Below are positions 38,681-47,098 of a stretch of DNA of 64,000 bases, piece after piece (the stretch's first letter is position 1; every line of letters begins with the position of its first letter). The stretch covers positions 2,294,001-2,358,000 of the forward strand of contig NZ_CP128477.1 of assembly GCF_030369675.1 (NCBI RefSeq), given 5' to 3'. A program made the position numbers and the translations under genes. The notes beneath the pieces were generated by a model, which made no database searches, had not been told where the DNA came from, and saw only the letters and a program-made list of their open reading frames with translations. Source of the stretch: Peteryoungia algae (GTDB lineage: Bacteria; Pseudomonadota; Alphaproteobacteria; Rhizobiales; Rhizobiaceae).

Positions 38681-39319
38681 ATGTCGTTGTCAAAGCAGCA
38701 GAAGTTCTGGAACCGTATTGCTGAACGCTATGCTGCACGCCCGCTCAAAGACGTAGCGGCCTATGACGCCATGATCGGCGACGTCTCATCGCACCTCAAA
38801 CCCGCAGACCACGTCTTGGAACTCGGTTGCGGCACAGGCGGCACCGCCATCCGGCTGGCGCCCTGCGTGTCACACTGGACGGCGACAGATTTCTCCGCCG
38901 AGATGATCAGGATCGCTCGGAGCAAGCCAGCGGGAGACAACCTGACCTTCAAGGTGGCGGACGCCGAGAATGCCTATGACGGTGGTCCATTCGACGTCAT
39001 CTGTGCCTTCAACGTTCTGCACCTGGTGGAAAACCAGCCAGCCGCCTTGGCGCAGATCTTCGCCAACCTGAAACCTGGCGGCCTGCTCATCTCCAAAACC
39101 TGGTGTTTCGCCGATCTGAGTTTCAAGTTTCGTCTTCCGTTTCGTGCGCTGCAGTCGGTAGGCTTATTTCCTGCGGTCAAGCCGCACAGCATCTCCGACC
39201 TTCGGCAGTCGATGACAGATGCTGGTTTCGAGATCACAGACGAGCGGCTCTTTGGCAAGCATCCGCAAAACCCCTATATCGTCGCGCGCAAGCCTGAGCC
39301 GCAAGATCTGGCTTCGTGA
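38681..39319 (+). CDS. Class I SAM-dependent methyltransferase
   Basis: This 212-residue protein has a clear SAM site: VLELGCGTGGTAIRLAP (motif I), ATDFSAEMIRIARSK and FDVICAFNVLHLV. The start at 38681 is chosen because the protein begins with the helical MSLSKQQKFWNRIAERYAAR and lies 11 bases after the permease stop. The same frame is open much further upstream, but that part is antisense to nothing and overlaps the permease in another frame. The substrate is unknown; co-transcription with the sulfur genes raises a thiol or sulfide methyltransferase as one possibility. Confidence 0.9.
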   Translation: MSLSKQQKFWNRIAERYAARPLKDVAAYDAMIGDVSSHLKPADHVLELGCGTGGTAIRLAPCVSHWTATDFSAEMIRIARSKPAGDNLTFKVADAENAYDGGPFDVICAFNVLHLVENQPAALAQIFANLKPGGLLISKTWCFADLSFKFRLPFRALQSVGLFPAVKPHSISDLRQSMTDAGFEITDERLFGKHPQNPYIVARKPEPQDLAS

Positions 39320-39352
39320 CCGAAGACCCACTTTCCTTCCAGTTTTCGGGAA

Positions 39353-40030
39353 TCAGAGCACCTGTGAAATGGCATCCTGGGTTCCGAGGGTCGTTGAATC
39401 CAGAACCGGAATCCCGAGGGTTTTGGAAAGGTCAGTTGCAAGGCGACTGCCTGCGAGGTTCGTGCTCCAGATCAGCACGGCATCAAGCGGGGCTCTGGCC
39501 AGTTCCTTCACAAGACGGTCCAGCGTCTCGCTTGAGACCATCGATGCTTCAAAGTTGTCTGTGATGCCAAGATTGCGGCCCGCGACGATCTCGATACCTT
39601 CGCCGCCGAAGGTCTGCACGAGCCGCTTGCCTTCCAGCTCATCGCCCTGAGCAAGCAATCCTATTTTCTTGAGGTGATGCCGGTTGAGAAAGCTGGAGGT
39701 CGCCAAGGCTGTAGTCGTGGCGGGGATTCCAGTCTGCTCCTCGAGCATGTGACACAACTGTCGATCGGGCTCAAAGCCCAACAGGGCGCCACGTGTTGCA
39801 TTCCAGAGGATGATTTGGGGCCTGGCCTGGGCGAGCAGGTCAGCGGCCTGCCGAAAATGGGCGAGAGCATAGCCCTCCGGCGGATGGCCATCGTAGGGTA
39901 CCCGGGAAAAGCAGGCATCGAGACCCGGGTAGTCGGCAATAATCGTCTGCGTGATCCGCTCGACGACGCGATTTGATGAGGGAAGTATGACGCCGATAGC
40001 TGGAGCAGGCAGGGAATGCGACATTGTCAT
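39353..40030 (-). CDS. Asp/Glu racemase-superfamily protein (maleate isomerase/arylmalonate decarboxylase-like) lacking the usual cysteines
   Basis: This is a 225-residue protein with the IGVILPSSNRVVE N-terminus typical of the maleate isomerase/arylmalonate decarboxylase branch. The two places where family members carry the catalytic cysteines read WNATR (residues 76-80) and WSTNL (188-192). The protein has only two cysteines, at 40 and 93, neither at these positions. It starts six bases after the ABC transporter ATPase gene and is the last gene of the importer operon. Its activity is therefore uncertain; a changed reaction or a ligand-binding role is possible. Confidence 0.8.
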   Translation of the reverse strand: MTMSHSLPAPAIGVILPSSNRVVERITQTIIADYPGLDACFSRVPYDGHPPEGYALAHFRQAADLLAQARPQIILWNATRGALLGFEPDRQLCHMLEEQTGIPATTTALATSSFLNRHHLKKIGLLAQGDELEGKRLVQTFGGEGIEIVAGRNLGITDNFEASMVSSETLDRLVKELARAPLDAVLIWSTNLAGSRLATDLSKTLGIPVLDSTTLGTQDAISQVL

Positions 40031-40036
40031 TGGTGA

Positions 40037-41152
40037 TCACTGCTCCCGGACGATCAACGTCCGCTCAGAGGACCAACTGGCGGTCCAGACATCGCCCAGC
40101 TGAGGCGTGTTGGCGCCGAGGCTGTCGATCGGCAGCGAGCAGATGAACTCGGTGCCTTGTATCTCCAGCCAGATGGAAAGCGCCTGCCCCTTGAAGACAG
40201 TTCGAATGACCTGGCCTCTGACGGTATTGACTGTCTCACCGGATGTCTCGACAGGCGAAAGCCGGATACTTTCCGGCCGCACCGCCATGATAGCCTGTTG
40301 ACCGACACCCAGCGCGCTCGGCAGAAGGCTTTCGAATATCTGTCCTGTAGCGCTTCTCAATAGGGTCTTGTCTTCCTGCTTGCCGATAATGGTTGCGGGC
40401 ATGAAATTTGATGTGCCGATGAAGTCTGCGACGAAATGCGATGTCGGACGCTCGTAGATTTCGCGGGCCGAGGCGACCTGCTCAATACGGCCGCCCCGCA
40501 TGACGGCGATCTGGTCTGCAAGGACCAGCGCCTCCTCCTGGTCGTGGGTGACGAGGATTGTGGTCAGCCCGAGCTCGTTGCAGAGTTGGCGCAACTCGAT
40601 CTGCATGGCCTCGCGCAGCTTCTTGTCGAGCGCACCGAAAGGTTCGTCCAGAAGCAGGACCTTGGGGCGGTAGACGATCGCGCGGGCAAGCGCGACCCGC
40701 TGCTGCTGACCACCGGAAAGGGCCGCCGGCATCCGGCCCTCGAAGCCGGTCAGGTGGGTCAGGGCCAAAGCCTGTCTGGCTCTCTGCTCCGTCTCCGCTC
40801 TGGAAATACCTCGCATCGACAGGCCAAAGGCAACGTTTTCAAGCACGGTCATGTGCGGGAAAAGCGCATAGTTCTGGAACAGCATGCCGATATTGCGCCG
40901 ATGGACTGGAAGATCCGTGATCGGCTTGCCGTCGATGGAGATGTCGCCGGATGTTGGCTGGACGAGGCCGGCGACCATCCGCAACGTCGTGGTTTTGCCG
41001 CAGCCGGAAGGACCAAGAAGCGCAAGGATCTCGCCGCTGCGGGCTTCCAGTGTGACGTCGCTGACGACCTGGTTTCCACCATAGCTACGGCTGATGCCGC
41101 TGAGCTTGACGCTGCCACCGCCGATTTTTGCGGTTATCGCAGGATTGTCCAT
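40037..41152 (-). CDS. ABC importer ATP-binding protein, polyamine/iron (PotA) type
   Basis: This 371-residue ATPase has Walker A GPSGCGKTTTLRMVAGL, signature [15 protein letters not shown] and Walker B VLLLDEPFGALDKKL. A C-terminal TOBE domain (about 285-360) is typical of the spermidine/putrescine, ferric iron and thiamine importer class. The ATG at 41152 has GGAGAAGAG upstream. A longer open frame continues upstream into antisense sequence of the binding-protein gene and is ignored. Confidence 0.93.
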   Translation of the reverse strand: MDNPAITAKIGGGSVKLSGISRSYGGNQVVSDVTLEARSGEILALLGPSGCGKTTTLRMVAGLVQPTSGDISIDGKPITDLPVHRRNIGMLFQNYALFPHMTVLENVAFGLSMRGISRAETEQRARQALALTHLTGFEGRMPAALSGGQQQRVALARAIVYRPKVLLLDEPFGALDKKLREAMQIELRQLCNELGLTTILVTHDQEEALVLADQIAVMRGGRIEQVASAREIYERPTSHFVADFIGTSNFMPATIIGKQEDKTLLRSATGQIFESLLPSALGVGQQAIMAVRPESIRLSPVETSGETVNTVRGQVIRTVFKGQALSIWLEIQGTEFICSLPIDSLGANTPQLGDVWTASWSSERTLIVREQ

Positions 41153-41220
41153 CGGCTCTTCTCCATCGACTTGGATTGTTGGCGGCCGGCCCGCAAGGCC
41201 AACCGCACTCTTTGTGGCGA

Positions 41221-42291
41221 TCAGACAGCGAAGATGCCGTTCATCTTTTCGGTCCAGGCTGAGCGCTGGGCATTGATGAATTCCCAGTCGGGCGTGAACA
41301 GGCCGCGCTTGTCCATTTCGGCGAGCGGATAGGCGAGATATTTGAGGGTTTCGGGCGAGAATTCGATGCCGCTGACCGGCGGAGCGGTCAGGGCGAACTC
41401 GCTGAATTCCTTTTGGGTTTTCTGCTCCAGCATGCGGTTCATGAAGGCGACGGCGACATCCCTGTTGGGACCACCCTTGACCAGAACCTGGCAATTGTTG
41501 CCGGCAAAGCTGCCTTCCTTCGGGAAGCTCATGGTCACCGGAGCGCCCTTGGCAGTATACGGATAGACGTATTTCGACAGCTCAAGAAGACCGATGTCGG
41601 CCTGGCCCTGTGCCACTTCGTTGGCGGCCTGCGGACCGTTGTCGAACAGGTTCATGATATTCGGCTTGAGTTCGGCGACCTTGTCGAAGCTGTCGTCGAT
41701 CAGGTACTGGGCTTCGGCGAAAGGCTTGCCCGACTTCACGGCTGCGGCGACGATCAAGAAGAAGACCGATGGGGTATTCTTGGGGCTAACCAGCTTGAGC
41801 TTTCCGGCATATTCTGGCTTCCAGAGATCAGCATAGCTGTCCGGGGGCGTGACCGACGTGTTGTGGAACATGCTGCCGACGGAGATCGCAAGCGCGGTTG
41901 CCCAGCCGTCGAACCCGAATTTTGGGTAGAGGTTGGCCATCGCCGGCATGTCGCCCGCCGGAAGCTGCTCGATCAGGCCTTCCGACTTGCAGATGGGAAT
42001 GGCAACGTCATCAATGAACATGACCGAAAACTTCGGATTGTCCTTGGTCGCACGCATCTTGCCGACATTTGCAAGGGTGAAGCCTTCTTCGGCGATCACC
42101 CGGCAGCCGAAATCCTTCTCGAAGACCGGAATGATCTCTTTCTTGACGAACTCGCCCTGCGAGCCGCCCCAGATGCCGATCTGGATTTCCTTATCCACGG
42201 CCCAGCTATTGCGTACGAAGCCCATGGGGGCTGCCAAGGCGGTAGCGCCCAGTGCCAACTTGCCGAATGTGCGTCTTGAAATATTGGTCAT
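41221..42291 (-). CDS. ABC importer substrate-binding protein with Tat-type signal
   Basis: This is a 356-residue extracellular solute-binding protein of the PotD/iron-binding class. The N-terminus has the twin-arginine pattern SRRTFGKLALGATALAAPMG, suggesting export by the Tat system in folded form. The mature part begins near EIQIGIWGG and has the two-lobe composition of family 1 binding proteins. The start at 42291 is the ATG that gives this signal. The ligand cannot be read from sequence; the neighbouring racemase-like protein suggests a small dicarboxylic or chiral acid, while the transporter class suggests polyamines. Confidence 0.9.
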   Translation of the reverse strand: MTNISRRTFGKLALGATALAAPMGFVRNSWAVDKEIQIGIWGGSQGEFVKKEIIPVFEKDFGCRVIAEEGFTLANVGKMRATKDNPKFSVMFIDDVAIPICKSEGLIEQLPAGDMPAMANLYPKFGFDGWATALAISVGSMFHNTSVTPPDSYADLWKPEYAGKLKLVSPKNTPSVFFLIVAAAVKSGKPFAEAQYLIDDSFDKVAELKPNIMNLFDNGPQAANEVAQGQADIGLLELSKYVYPYTAKGAPVTMSFPKEGSFAGNNCQVLVKGGPNRDVAVAFMNRMLEQKTQKEFSEFALTAPPVSGIEFSPETLKYLAYPLAEMDKRGLFTPDWEFINAQRSAWTEKMNGIFAV

Positions 42292-42334
42292 ATCATTTCC
42301 CCTTTTATGGTTGAGCGAATTTTCTTGAGCGCGA

Positions 42335-43129
42335 TCAACTCGCCAAACGGGCAAGGCTGATCCCGAAAACCTTCTCGATGACGAGCACGAGAAGAAGCGC
42401 GAAGATGATCATCAGCGAGGCGATGGCAGCGATCGACGGATCGAAAGAGCGTTCGATGATGGTGTAGAGGTAAAGCGGAATCGGGAAATGGTTGCCGTCG
42501 GCAAGCCACATCGAGATTGGGTAATCGTCAAAGGAGACGATGAAGCAGAAGATGCCGCCGGCCAGAATACCGGGCCGAACCTGCGGCCAGATCACTTTGG
42601 TGGCAACGAGATGCGGCGCTGCGCCCAGCACCGAGGCCGCATCCTCGAGGTTGCGGTTGACCAGCACAAAGCTCGCAGACACCGACCGGATGACATAGGG
42701 CAGGCAGATCACCGTGTGGCCGATGACCAGCTGCAGCATGGTGGCACGCGAAGCCATCATCGAGAACAACTGGAGAAGTGCGACACCGGTGACGATCAGC
42801 GGCACGATGAGCGGCGACAGGATGACGCCGAGCACCATATCTTGCCCCGGCACCTTGAAACGGGTGAGGCCGACTGCGCAGGGAATTCCGAGGATCAGCG
42901 ATACGATCGTGACGATCGCGGCCAGTTCCAGGGAGAACAGGAAGCTGCCCTGTGCTTCCGGATTGGTCAGCACCGCCGCATACCATTTGAGGGTGAAACC
43001 CTGCGGCGGAAAGACGATGTAGGCTGTGTCGGAAACCGACATCAGCAACGGCACGATCAGGGGGGCGACGACAATCAGCAGGATGATGCCGACAACAATC
43101 TTCAGGAGTGGGCTGACGGTCTCCGTCAT
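42335..43129 (-). CDS. ABC importer permease, PotC-like
   Basis: This 264-residue inner-membrane permease has about six helices and the EAA loop LEDAASVLGAAPHLVATKVI in the cytoplasmic region. It begins MTETVSPLLKIVVG; the start at 43129 overlaps the end of the partner permease by four bases. A much longer open frame in the same register upstream is antisense to the neighbouring gene and not coding. With the second permease it forms the heterodimeric membrane channel. Confidence 0.93.
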   Translation of the reverse strand: MTETVSPLLKIVVGIILLIVVAPLIVPLLMSVSDTAYIVFPPQGFTLKWYAAVLTNPEAQGSFLFSLELAAIVTIVSLILGIPCAVGLTRFKVPGQDMVLGVILSPLIVPLIVTGVALLQLFSMMASRATMLQLVIGHTVICLPYVIRSVSASFVLVNRNLEDAASVLGAAPHLVATKVIWPQVRPGILAGGIFCFIVSFDDYPISMWLADGNHFPIPLYLYTIIERSFDPSIAAIASLMIIFALLLVLVIEKVFGISLARLAS

Positions 43130-44103
43130 CGTGTGGCCTCCGTCCAGCGGGCGAAGCGCCGGTTGACGATTTTGAGGAAGACGAGATTGGCGCCAAGCAC
43201 CATGGCAATCAGCAGCGTTGATATCGCCGCGCCGAAGGGCCAGTCGTTGAGTGTCAGGATCTGCTGTTCGATCAGCGTGCCGAGCAGTGGCGAGAAATTG
43301 CCGCCGAGAACCTGCGGTGTCACATAGGCGGCCGAACTCAGCGAGAACACCAGCGAAGCACCGACGGCAAGTCCCGGAAGGCTGAGCGGCAGGATCACCC
43401 GCAGGAAGACGCGCAGCCGCGTGGCGCCGGCAACGCGGGCGGCTTCCTCGACCGTCCGGTCGATCCGGGCGATCGCCGAGGCCAGCGGCATGACCATGAA
43501 AGGCAGATAGACATGCACGCACGCAATCAGCACTGCCCATTCGGTGTAGAGGAGAACCGGCGGATTGCTGATGCCGACCAGTTTCAACAACCAGGCCAGC
43601 GCACCGGTCTTGTTGAGGATGGCCTGCCAACCGTATGAGCGGACAACCACATTGACCAGAAGCGGGGCAAGGATGGTGAGAGTGACCAGCCTCGCAAGTG
43701 ATGGCCCACCGCGGGCGATGGCAATGGCGAGCGGGTAGGCGAAGATCGCGGCGCAAACACTCGTCAGCAATGCGATGCGGATGGTGCGCAGCAGGATGCG
43801 GAAATACAGATCCGAGGAAAATAGCCGAGTATAGTTCTCGAGGGTAAACCCCTGCACCATGGTGCCGTTGATGCTGTGGGCCGAAAAGCTGGAGAAGATC
43901 ATCACGAGCACCGGCCAGAGAAACCACACCGCGAGAAACAGAAGCGCTGGCAGAACCAGAAAGATGCCGGTGTGGCGGGTCGATGAAAACGCCGACCAGA
44001 GCCATTCAGTGAGCCTGGAGAGTGTACCGGCATCGTGCCGGTCGGTCGTCTCGCCGACCTCCGCAGTGGTGTCAAACATCATCGTTCTGTCCACGCTCCG
44101 CAT
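43126..44103 (-). CDS. ABC importer permease, PotB-like
   Basis: This permease of about 325 residues has six helices preceded by a long N-terminal cytoplasmic tail. The EAA loop is VEEAARVAGATRLRVFLRVI. It is the first gene of a five-gene operon (permease, permease, binding protein, ATPase, racemase-like protein). The start at 44103 is chosen because GAGG lies nine bases upstream; the frame is open to 44211 and ATGs at 44082 and 44079 are alternatives. It is divergent from a LysR regulator. Confidence 0.92.
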   Translation of the reverse strand: MRSVDRTMMFDTTAEVGETTDRHDAGTLSRLTEWLWSAFSSTRHTGIFLVLPALLFLAVWFLWPVLVMIFSSFSAHSINGTMVQGFTLENYTRLFSSDLYFRILLRTIRIALLTSVCAAIFAYPLAIAIARGGPSLARLVTLTILAPLLVNVVVRSYGWQAILNKTGALAWLLKLVGISNPPVLLYTEWAVLIACVHVYLPFMVMPLASAIARIDRTVEEAARVAGATRLRVFLRVILPLSLPGLAVGASLVFSLSSAAYVTPQVLGGNFSPLLGTLIEQQILTLNDWPFGAAISTLLIAMVLGANLVFLKIVNRRFARWTEATR

Positions 44104-44201
44104 CCAGGCACCTCGTCGGACTGTTCCTGAAGGTCCAGTGCGCTTTGTTCGATGCTCCGACAATCGGTAAATTTCCCGTTGCCGTCTATCGCAGAATAGG
44201 C

Positions 44202-44230
44202 AATCATCCATTCGAATAATTAGAATGATT
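44202..44230. promoter_or_regulatory. Candidate LysR-type operator
   Basis: An interrupted inverted repeat, CATTC-N9-GAATG with further matching AATCAT/AATGATT flanks, lies immediately upstream of the LysR gene in the divergent promoter region of the importer operon. The symmetry and location fit an autoregulatory LysR-family binding site. Binding is inferred. Confidence 0.4.
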
Positions 44231-44244
44231 GCGAGAGTGAGGCT

Positions 44245-45195
44245 ATGCGCGGATCCCTGGTGCCAGCGTCCTTGCGTTATGCGGATCAGGTGGCCCGCTC
44301 CGGATCAATCCAGAAGGCGGCCAAGGAGTTGAACGTTGCGGCATCCGCCATCGATCGGCAGATCCTGTTGCTGGAGGCGGATTTGGGTGTGGAGCTGTTT
44401 GAACGCATGCCGCGCGGCATGCGACTGACTGCCGCCGGCGATGCGCTGATCGCCTTGGCCCGGCGCTGGAAGAGCGATGAGCGCAAGGCGGCTTCGGATA
44501 TCCGGCAGTTGCAGGGCATCCACCAAGGGCATGTGCGGCTGGCGGCAATGGACAGTCATGCCAACGGCTTCCTGCCACTCTTCATCGAGAAGCTTGCGAT
44601 AGAGCACCCGCGAATTTCTCTCGAGGTCGAGATTGCCAGCCCCGACAATGCACTGTCGGCACTGGTGGCCGGCGATGTCGACATCATCGCCGCGTTCAAT
44701 CTTTCCCCGCGGCGTGACGTTCACGTACTTTGGAGTGCCGACCTTCCATTGGGCTGTGTCGTCGCCCCGGGGCATGAACTTGCGAATGGAAAAACGACGA
44801 GCCTGCAGGAAGCGGTTCATTATCCGATTGCCCTCCAGAGCAAGGCATTGTTCATCCGCCGCTATCTCGATGCCCGTTATGGCTGGCTGTTCACAGACCC
44901 GCAGAAGGCCGTGGTGACCAATTCCTTGCAACTCGTCAAACAGCTGGCGTGCAGCGGTCGCTACATTGCCTTCACCTCGGAGCTGGATGCTGCGCCGGAA
45001 ATCACCGAGGGTTCGCTCATTTTTCTGCCCGTCCGTGACAAGGGGGCGGAACCCCAGACGGTCGGCTTGGCGATTGACGCACGAAAGCCACTGTCCCGTA
45101 TCGGCCGAATTGTGGCGGATATGCTGAAAGACGAAATCGAATTGTGCCTCGAACGAGTACGCCTGACGCGCCCGCGTCACACTGAGACATCTTGA
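44245..45195 (+). CDS. LysR-family transcriptional regulator of the importer operon
   Basis: This 316-residue protein has an N-terminal helix-turn-helix (SLRYADQVARSGSIQKAAKE, then AIDRQILLLEADLG) and an effector domain from about residue 95. It is divergent from the five-gene importer operon, the standard arrangement for a LysR activator responding to the imported substrate or a product. The helix-turn-helix is complete. No ligand can be predicted. Confidence 0.92.
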   Translation: MRGSLVPASLRYADQVARSGSIQKAAKELNVAASAIDRQILLLEADLGVELFERMPRGMRLTAAGDALIALARRWKSDERKAASDIRQLQGIHQGHVRLAAMDSHANGFLPLFIEKLAIEHPRISLEVEIASPDNALSALVAGDVDIIAAFNLSPRRDVHVLWSADLPLGCVVAPGHELANGKTTSLQEAVHYPIALQSKALFIRRYLDARYGWLFTDPQKAVVTNSLQLVKQLACSGRYIAFTSELDAAPEITEGSLIFLPVRDKGAEPQTVGLAIDARKPLSRIGRIVADMLKDEIELCLERVRLTRPRHTETS

Positions 45196-45243
45196 ACCGG
45201 GGCATTCCGCTTGTGATCCTTGCGGGGAAGAAGTGAAGAGTTC

Positions 45244-45505
45244 GATGAAGGGCTCGAAGCTTTCGGAAGCGCAGGTCCGGCAAGTGCGCACAAGACGGAA
45301 ATTTCCGATGTGACGGTCCGCAATTGGCGCAAGACGTATGCGGGCATGATCCAGTCGGAGATGAGGCATCTTCGCCAGCTTGAGGAGGAAAACGCCGAGC
45401 TCACGAAGATGCTGCCGACCTGTCGCCGACCAAGGCCCTGCTGCAGGATGTGCTGACAAAGCTCTGAGGCCTGCCAGCAAGCGCAAGCGTGTCGACAACA
45501 GGCAA
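45244..45505 (+). mobile_element. Remnant of an IS3-family insertion sequence (orfA and start of orfB)
   Basis: Pieces of an IS3-family OrfA appear in three frames. MKGSKLSEAQVRQV is the usual N-terminus, then DVTVRNWRKTYAGMIQSEMR and HLRQLEEENAEL follow in another frame. After a one-base deletion near 45415, ADLSPTKALLQDVLTKL follows and ends at 45467. The next bases read like the start of OrfB (RPASKRKRVDN). About 15 codons are missing inside the helix-turn-helix. The bulk of OrfB and both terminal inverted repeats are absent, so the element is dead. It separates the polyamine-type importer region from the hydantoinase-like region. Confidence 0.75.
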
Positions 45506-45539
45506 CCTTAAGGAAGTAGGACGGCCCCGCCCACCAATA

Positions 45540-46247
45540 TCACAGCGTCAAAGCAGTAGTGTCGCTCGAAATTAGCGCCCTCAGAATACCTTTCTGGGTG
45601 TGCTCGCTATGCTCCACCATAGCGGCTCGTGCGAGATCGGGATCCCGCAGACGTAGCACATCGACAATACGCCGATGATCGGCGCTGGTTTCCGGATTGA
45701 CGTCTCGACTGACGGCGCCGAGATAGAAGAGACGCGTGCACTCATCAAGATGCGCAGCGACCAGCGCCAACAGCCTGCTATTGTTCGCTCCCTCGGCGAT
45801 CGCAAGGTGGAAATCGCGGTTAGCCTTGACGAAAGACTGTACGCTCTCGCCCTGCTGCGGATCGTAGCGAGCCTCCGCCAGAGCTTCGAGCCGATCAAGG
45901 TCTGCAGCGGATAGATTGAGAGCGGCCATAGCGGCGGCCGTGCCCTCGGTCATCGCGCGGATAGCAAAGAGATCGTTGATGTCCTTTACCGTCACGGGCG
46001 TGACCCGGTAACCTCGTCTAGGAAAAGCTTCGATCAGGCCTTCCGCCACCAATCGACCAAGCGCTTCCCGCACCGGCGTCTTGCTCATGGCAAGCTGCTC
46101 TGCCAGTTCGAGCTCCGAAAACTCGGCCCCGGGCCTTAAGGAGCCGGAGAGAACCCGCGCACGCAGAGAAACATATGCGGTCTCCGTCAAGGAAATTTTC
46201 TTCTGCCGGGCCGGCGAGTTATCACTTTCGACGCTAAGGCTCTGCAA
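45540..46247 (-). CDS. GntR-family regulator with FCD domain, controlling the 12-gene operon
   Basis: This 235-residue regulator has an N-terminal winged helix (TETAYVSLRARVLSGSLRPG, then EQLAMSKTPVREALGRL) and a C-terminal all-helical FCD effector domain containing the metal-binding Asp/His pattern typical of the FadR subgroup. It is divergent from the racemase-hydantoinase operon with 191 bases between starts, and a GTNGTATACNAC palindrome lies in that space. It probably represses the operon until a pathway metabolite binds. Confidence 0.93.
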   Translation of the reverse strand: MQSLSVESDNSPARQKKISLTETAYVSLRARVLSGSLRPGAEFSELELAEQLAMSKTPVREALGRLVAEGLIEAFPRRGYRVTPVTVKDINDLFAIRAMTEGTAAAMAALNLSAADLDRLEALAEARYDPQQGESVQSFVKANRDFHLAIAEGANNSRLLALVAAHLDECTRLFYLGAVSRDVNPETSADHRRIVDVLRLRDPDLARAAMVEHSEHTQKGILRALISSDTTALTL

Positions 46248-46360
46248 GACGGCTTCTCTCCAAGCTCGATGGGTTCTGTCGGACCCGCTCGTGGATCATA
46301 TGGCTTCACGCCCCTTTCTGTCTTCCTCCACTTTTTCTGACTTCGCAAGGCAGCCAGCCT

Positions 46361-46389
46361 TTGACATGAGATATTTCGTAGTATACCAC
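46361..46389 (+). promoter_or_regulatory. Candidate promoter and GntR operator for the 12-gene operon
   Basis: TTGACA at 46361-46366 is a perfect -35 element, and TATACC 15 bases later could serve as the -10. The -10 lies within GTAGTATACCAC (46378-46389), a near-perfect palindrome of the TNGTATACNA form used by many GntR/FCD repressors. A repressor bound here would block the promoter. The start of the first gene lies about 50 bases downstream. Confidence 0.5.
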
Positions 46390-46438
46390 AAGAGATATCA
46401 CAGTTTGACGGCACGGGAGAGCCGTATTTGGAGGAACC

Positions 46439-47098
46439 GTGGCGCAGATCCTGGTGATCAATCCGAACAGCTCGAAAGCCGTCACACGCTCGATGGAGGC
46501 GTGCCTGAAACCGTTCGAAGGCAATGGCCATGAGATCCACTGCACTGAGCTCGAAGGCGCACCGACTGGCATCGAGACGGATGCCCATGTGGCCGAAGTC
46601 GTACCGTTGCTGGTTGAGGCCGTGCAGACGGCGAGAGCAGACGCCATCGTGATCGCATGCTTCTCAGATCCCGGCATTGCGGCCGTGCGAGCTGCCACGA
46701 ATGTCCCGGTCGTCGGCATTGCCGAAGCGGCCTATCTGACGGCGCTCGGCCTTGGACAGCGCTTCGGCATCGTGTCGATGGGCCCGTCCTCGATTGGTCG
46801 TCACCGGCGCTACCTTGAGGCGCTGCAACTCGATCGCAGGCTCGCAGGCGATCGATCGATCGACATGACCGTTGCTGAACTCATCGCACAGGACGCGGTC
46901 ATGCCCGTCACACGCATTTCCTCCGTGCTTCGTGATGAGGACGGTGCCGAGGCAGTCATCCTCGGCTGCGCCGGCCTCGGAACCTACCGGGAGGCTTTGC
47001 AGACGGCGCTGGGTTTGCCCGTCATCGACCCGGTTCAGGCCGGCGTCGCCCTTGCCTGCATGCAGGCTGAACTAGGCTACCGTGGGAGAGTGTCGTGA
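46439..47098 (+). CDS. Asp/Glu/hydantoin racemase family protein
   Basis: This is a 219-residue racemase of the hydantoin racemase type. Both catalytic cysteines are present: Cys74 in IACFSDPG and Cys177 in ILGCAGLG, and the N-terminal ILVINPNSS motif is standard. It would interconvert enantiomers of a 5-substituted hydantoin or a related cyclic ureide. It is the first gene of the 12-gene operon and its stop overlaps the GTG start of the amidohydrolase, as in known hydantoin-utilisation clusters. A role on aspartate-like or allantoin-like substrates cannot be excluded. Confidence 0.88.
   Translation: MAQILVINPNSSKAVTRSMEACLKPFEGNGHEIHCTELEGAPTGIETDAHVAEVVPLLVEAVQTARADAIVIACFSDPGIAAVRAATNVPVVGIAEAAYLTALGLGQRFGIVSMGPSSIGRHRRYLEALQLDRRLAGDRSIDMTVAELIAQDAVMPVTRISSVLRDEDGAEAVILGCAGLGTYREALQTALGLPVIDPVQAGVALACMQAELGYRGRVS

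Noticed and set aside
43130..44005. Long minus-strand frame continuing the PotC-like permease upstream
   Set aside because: This part overlaps the PotB-like permease in a different frame and reads as low-complexity shadow sequence. The real start at 43129 overlaps the neighbour by four bases.
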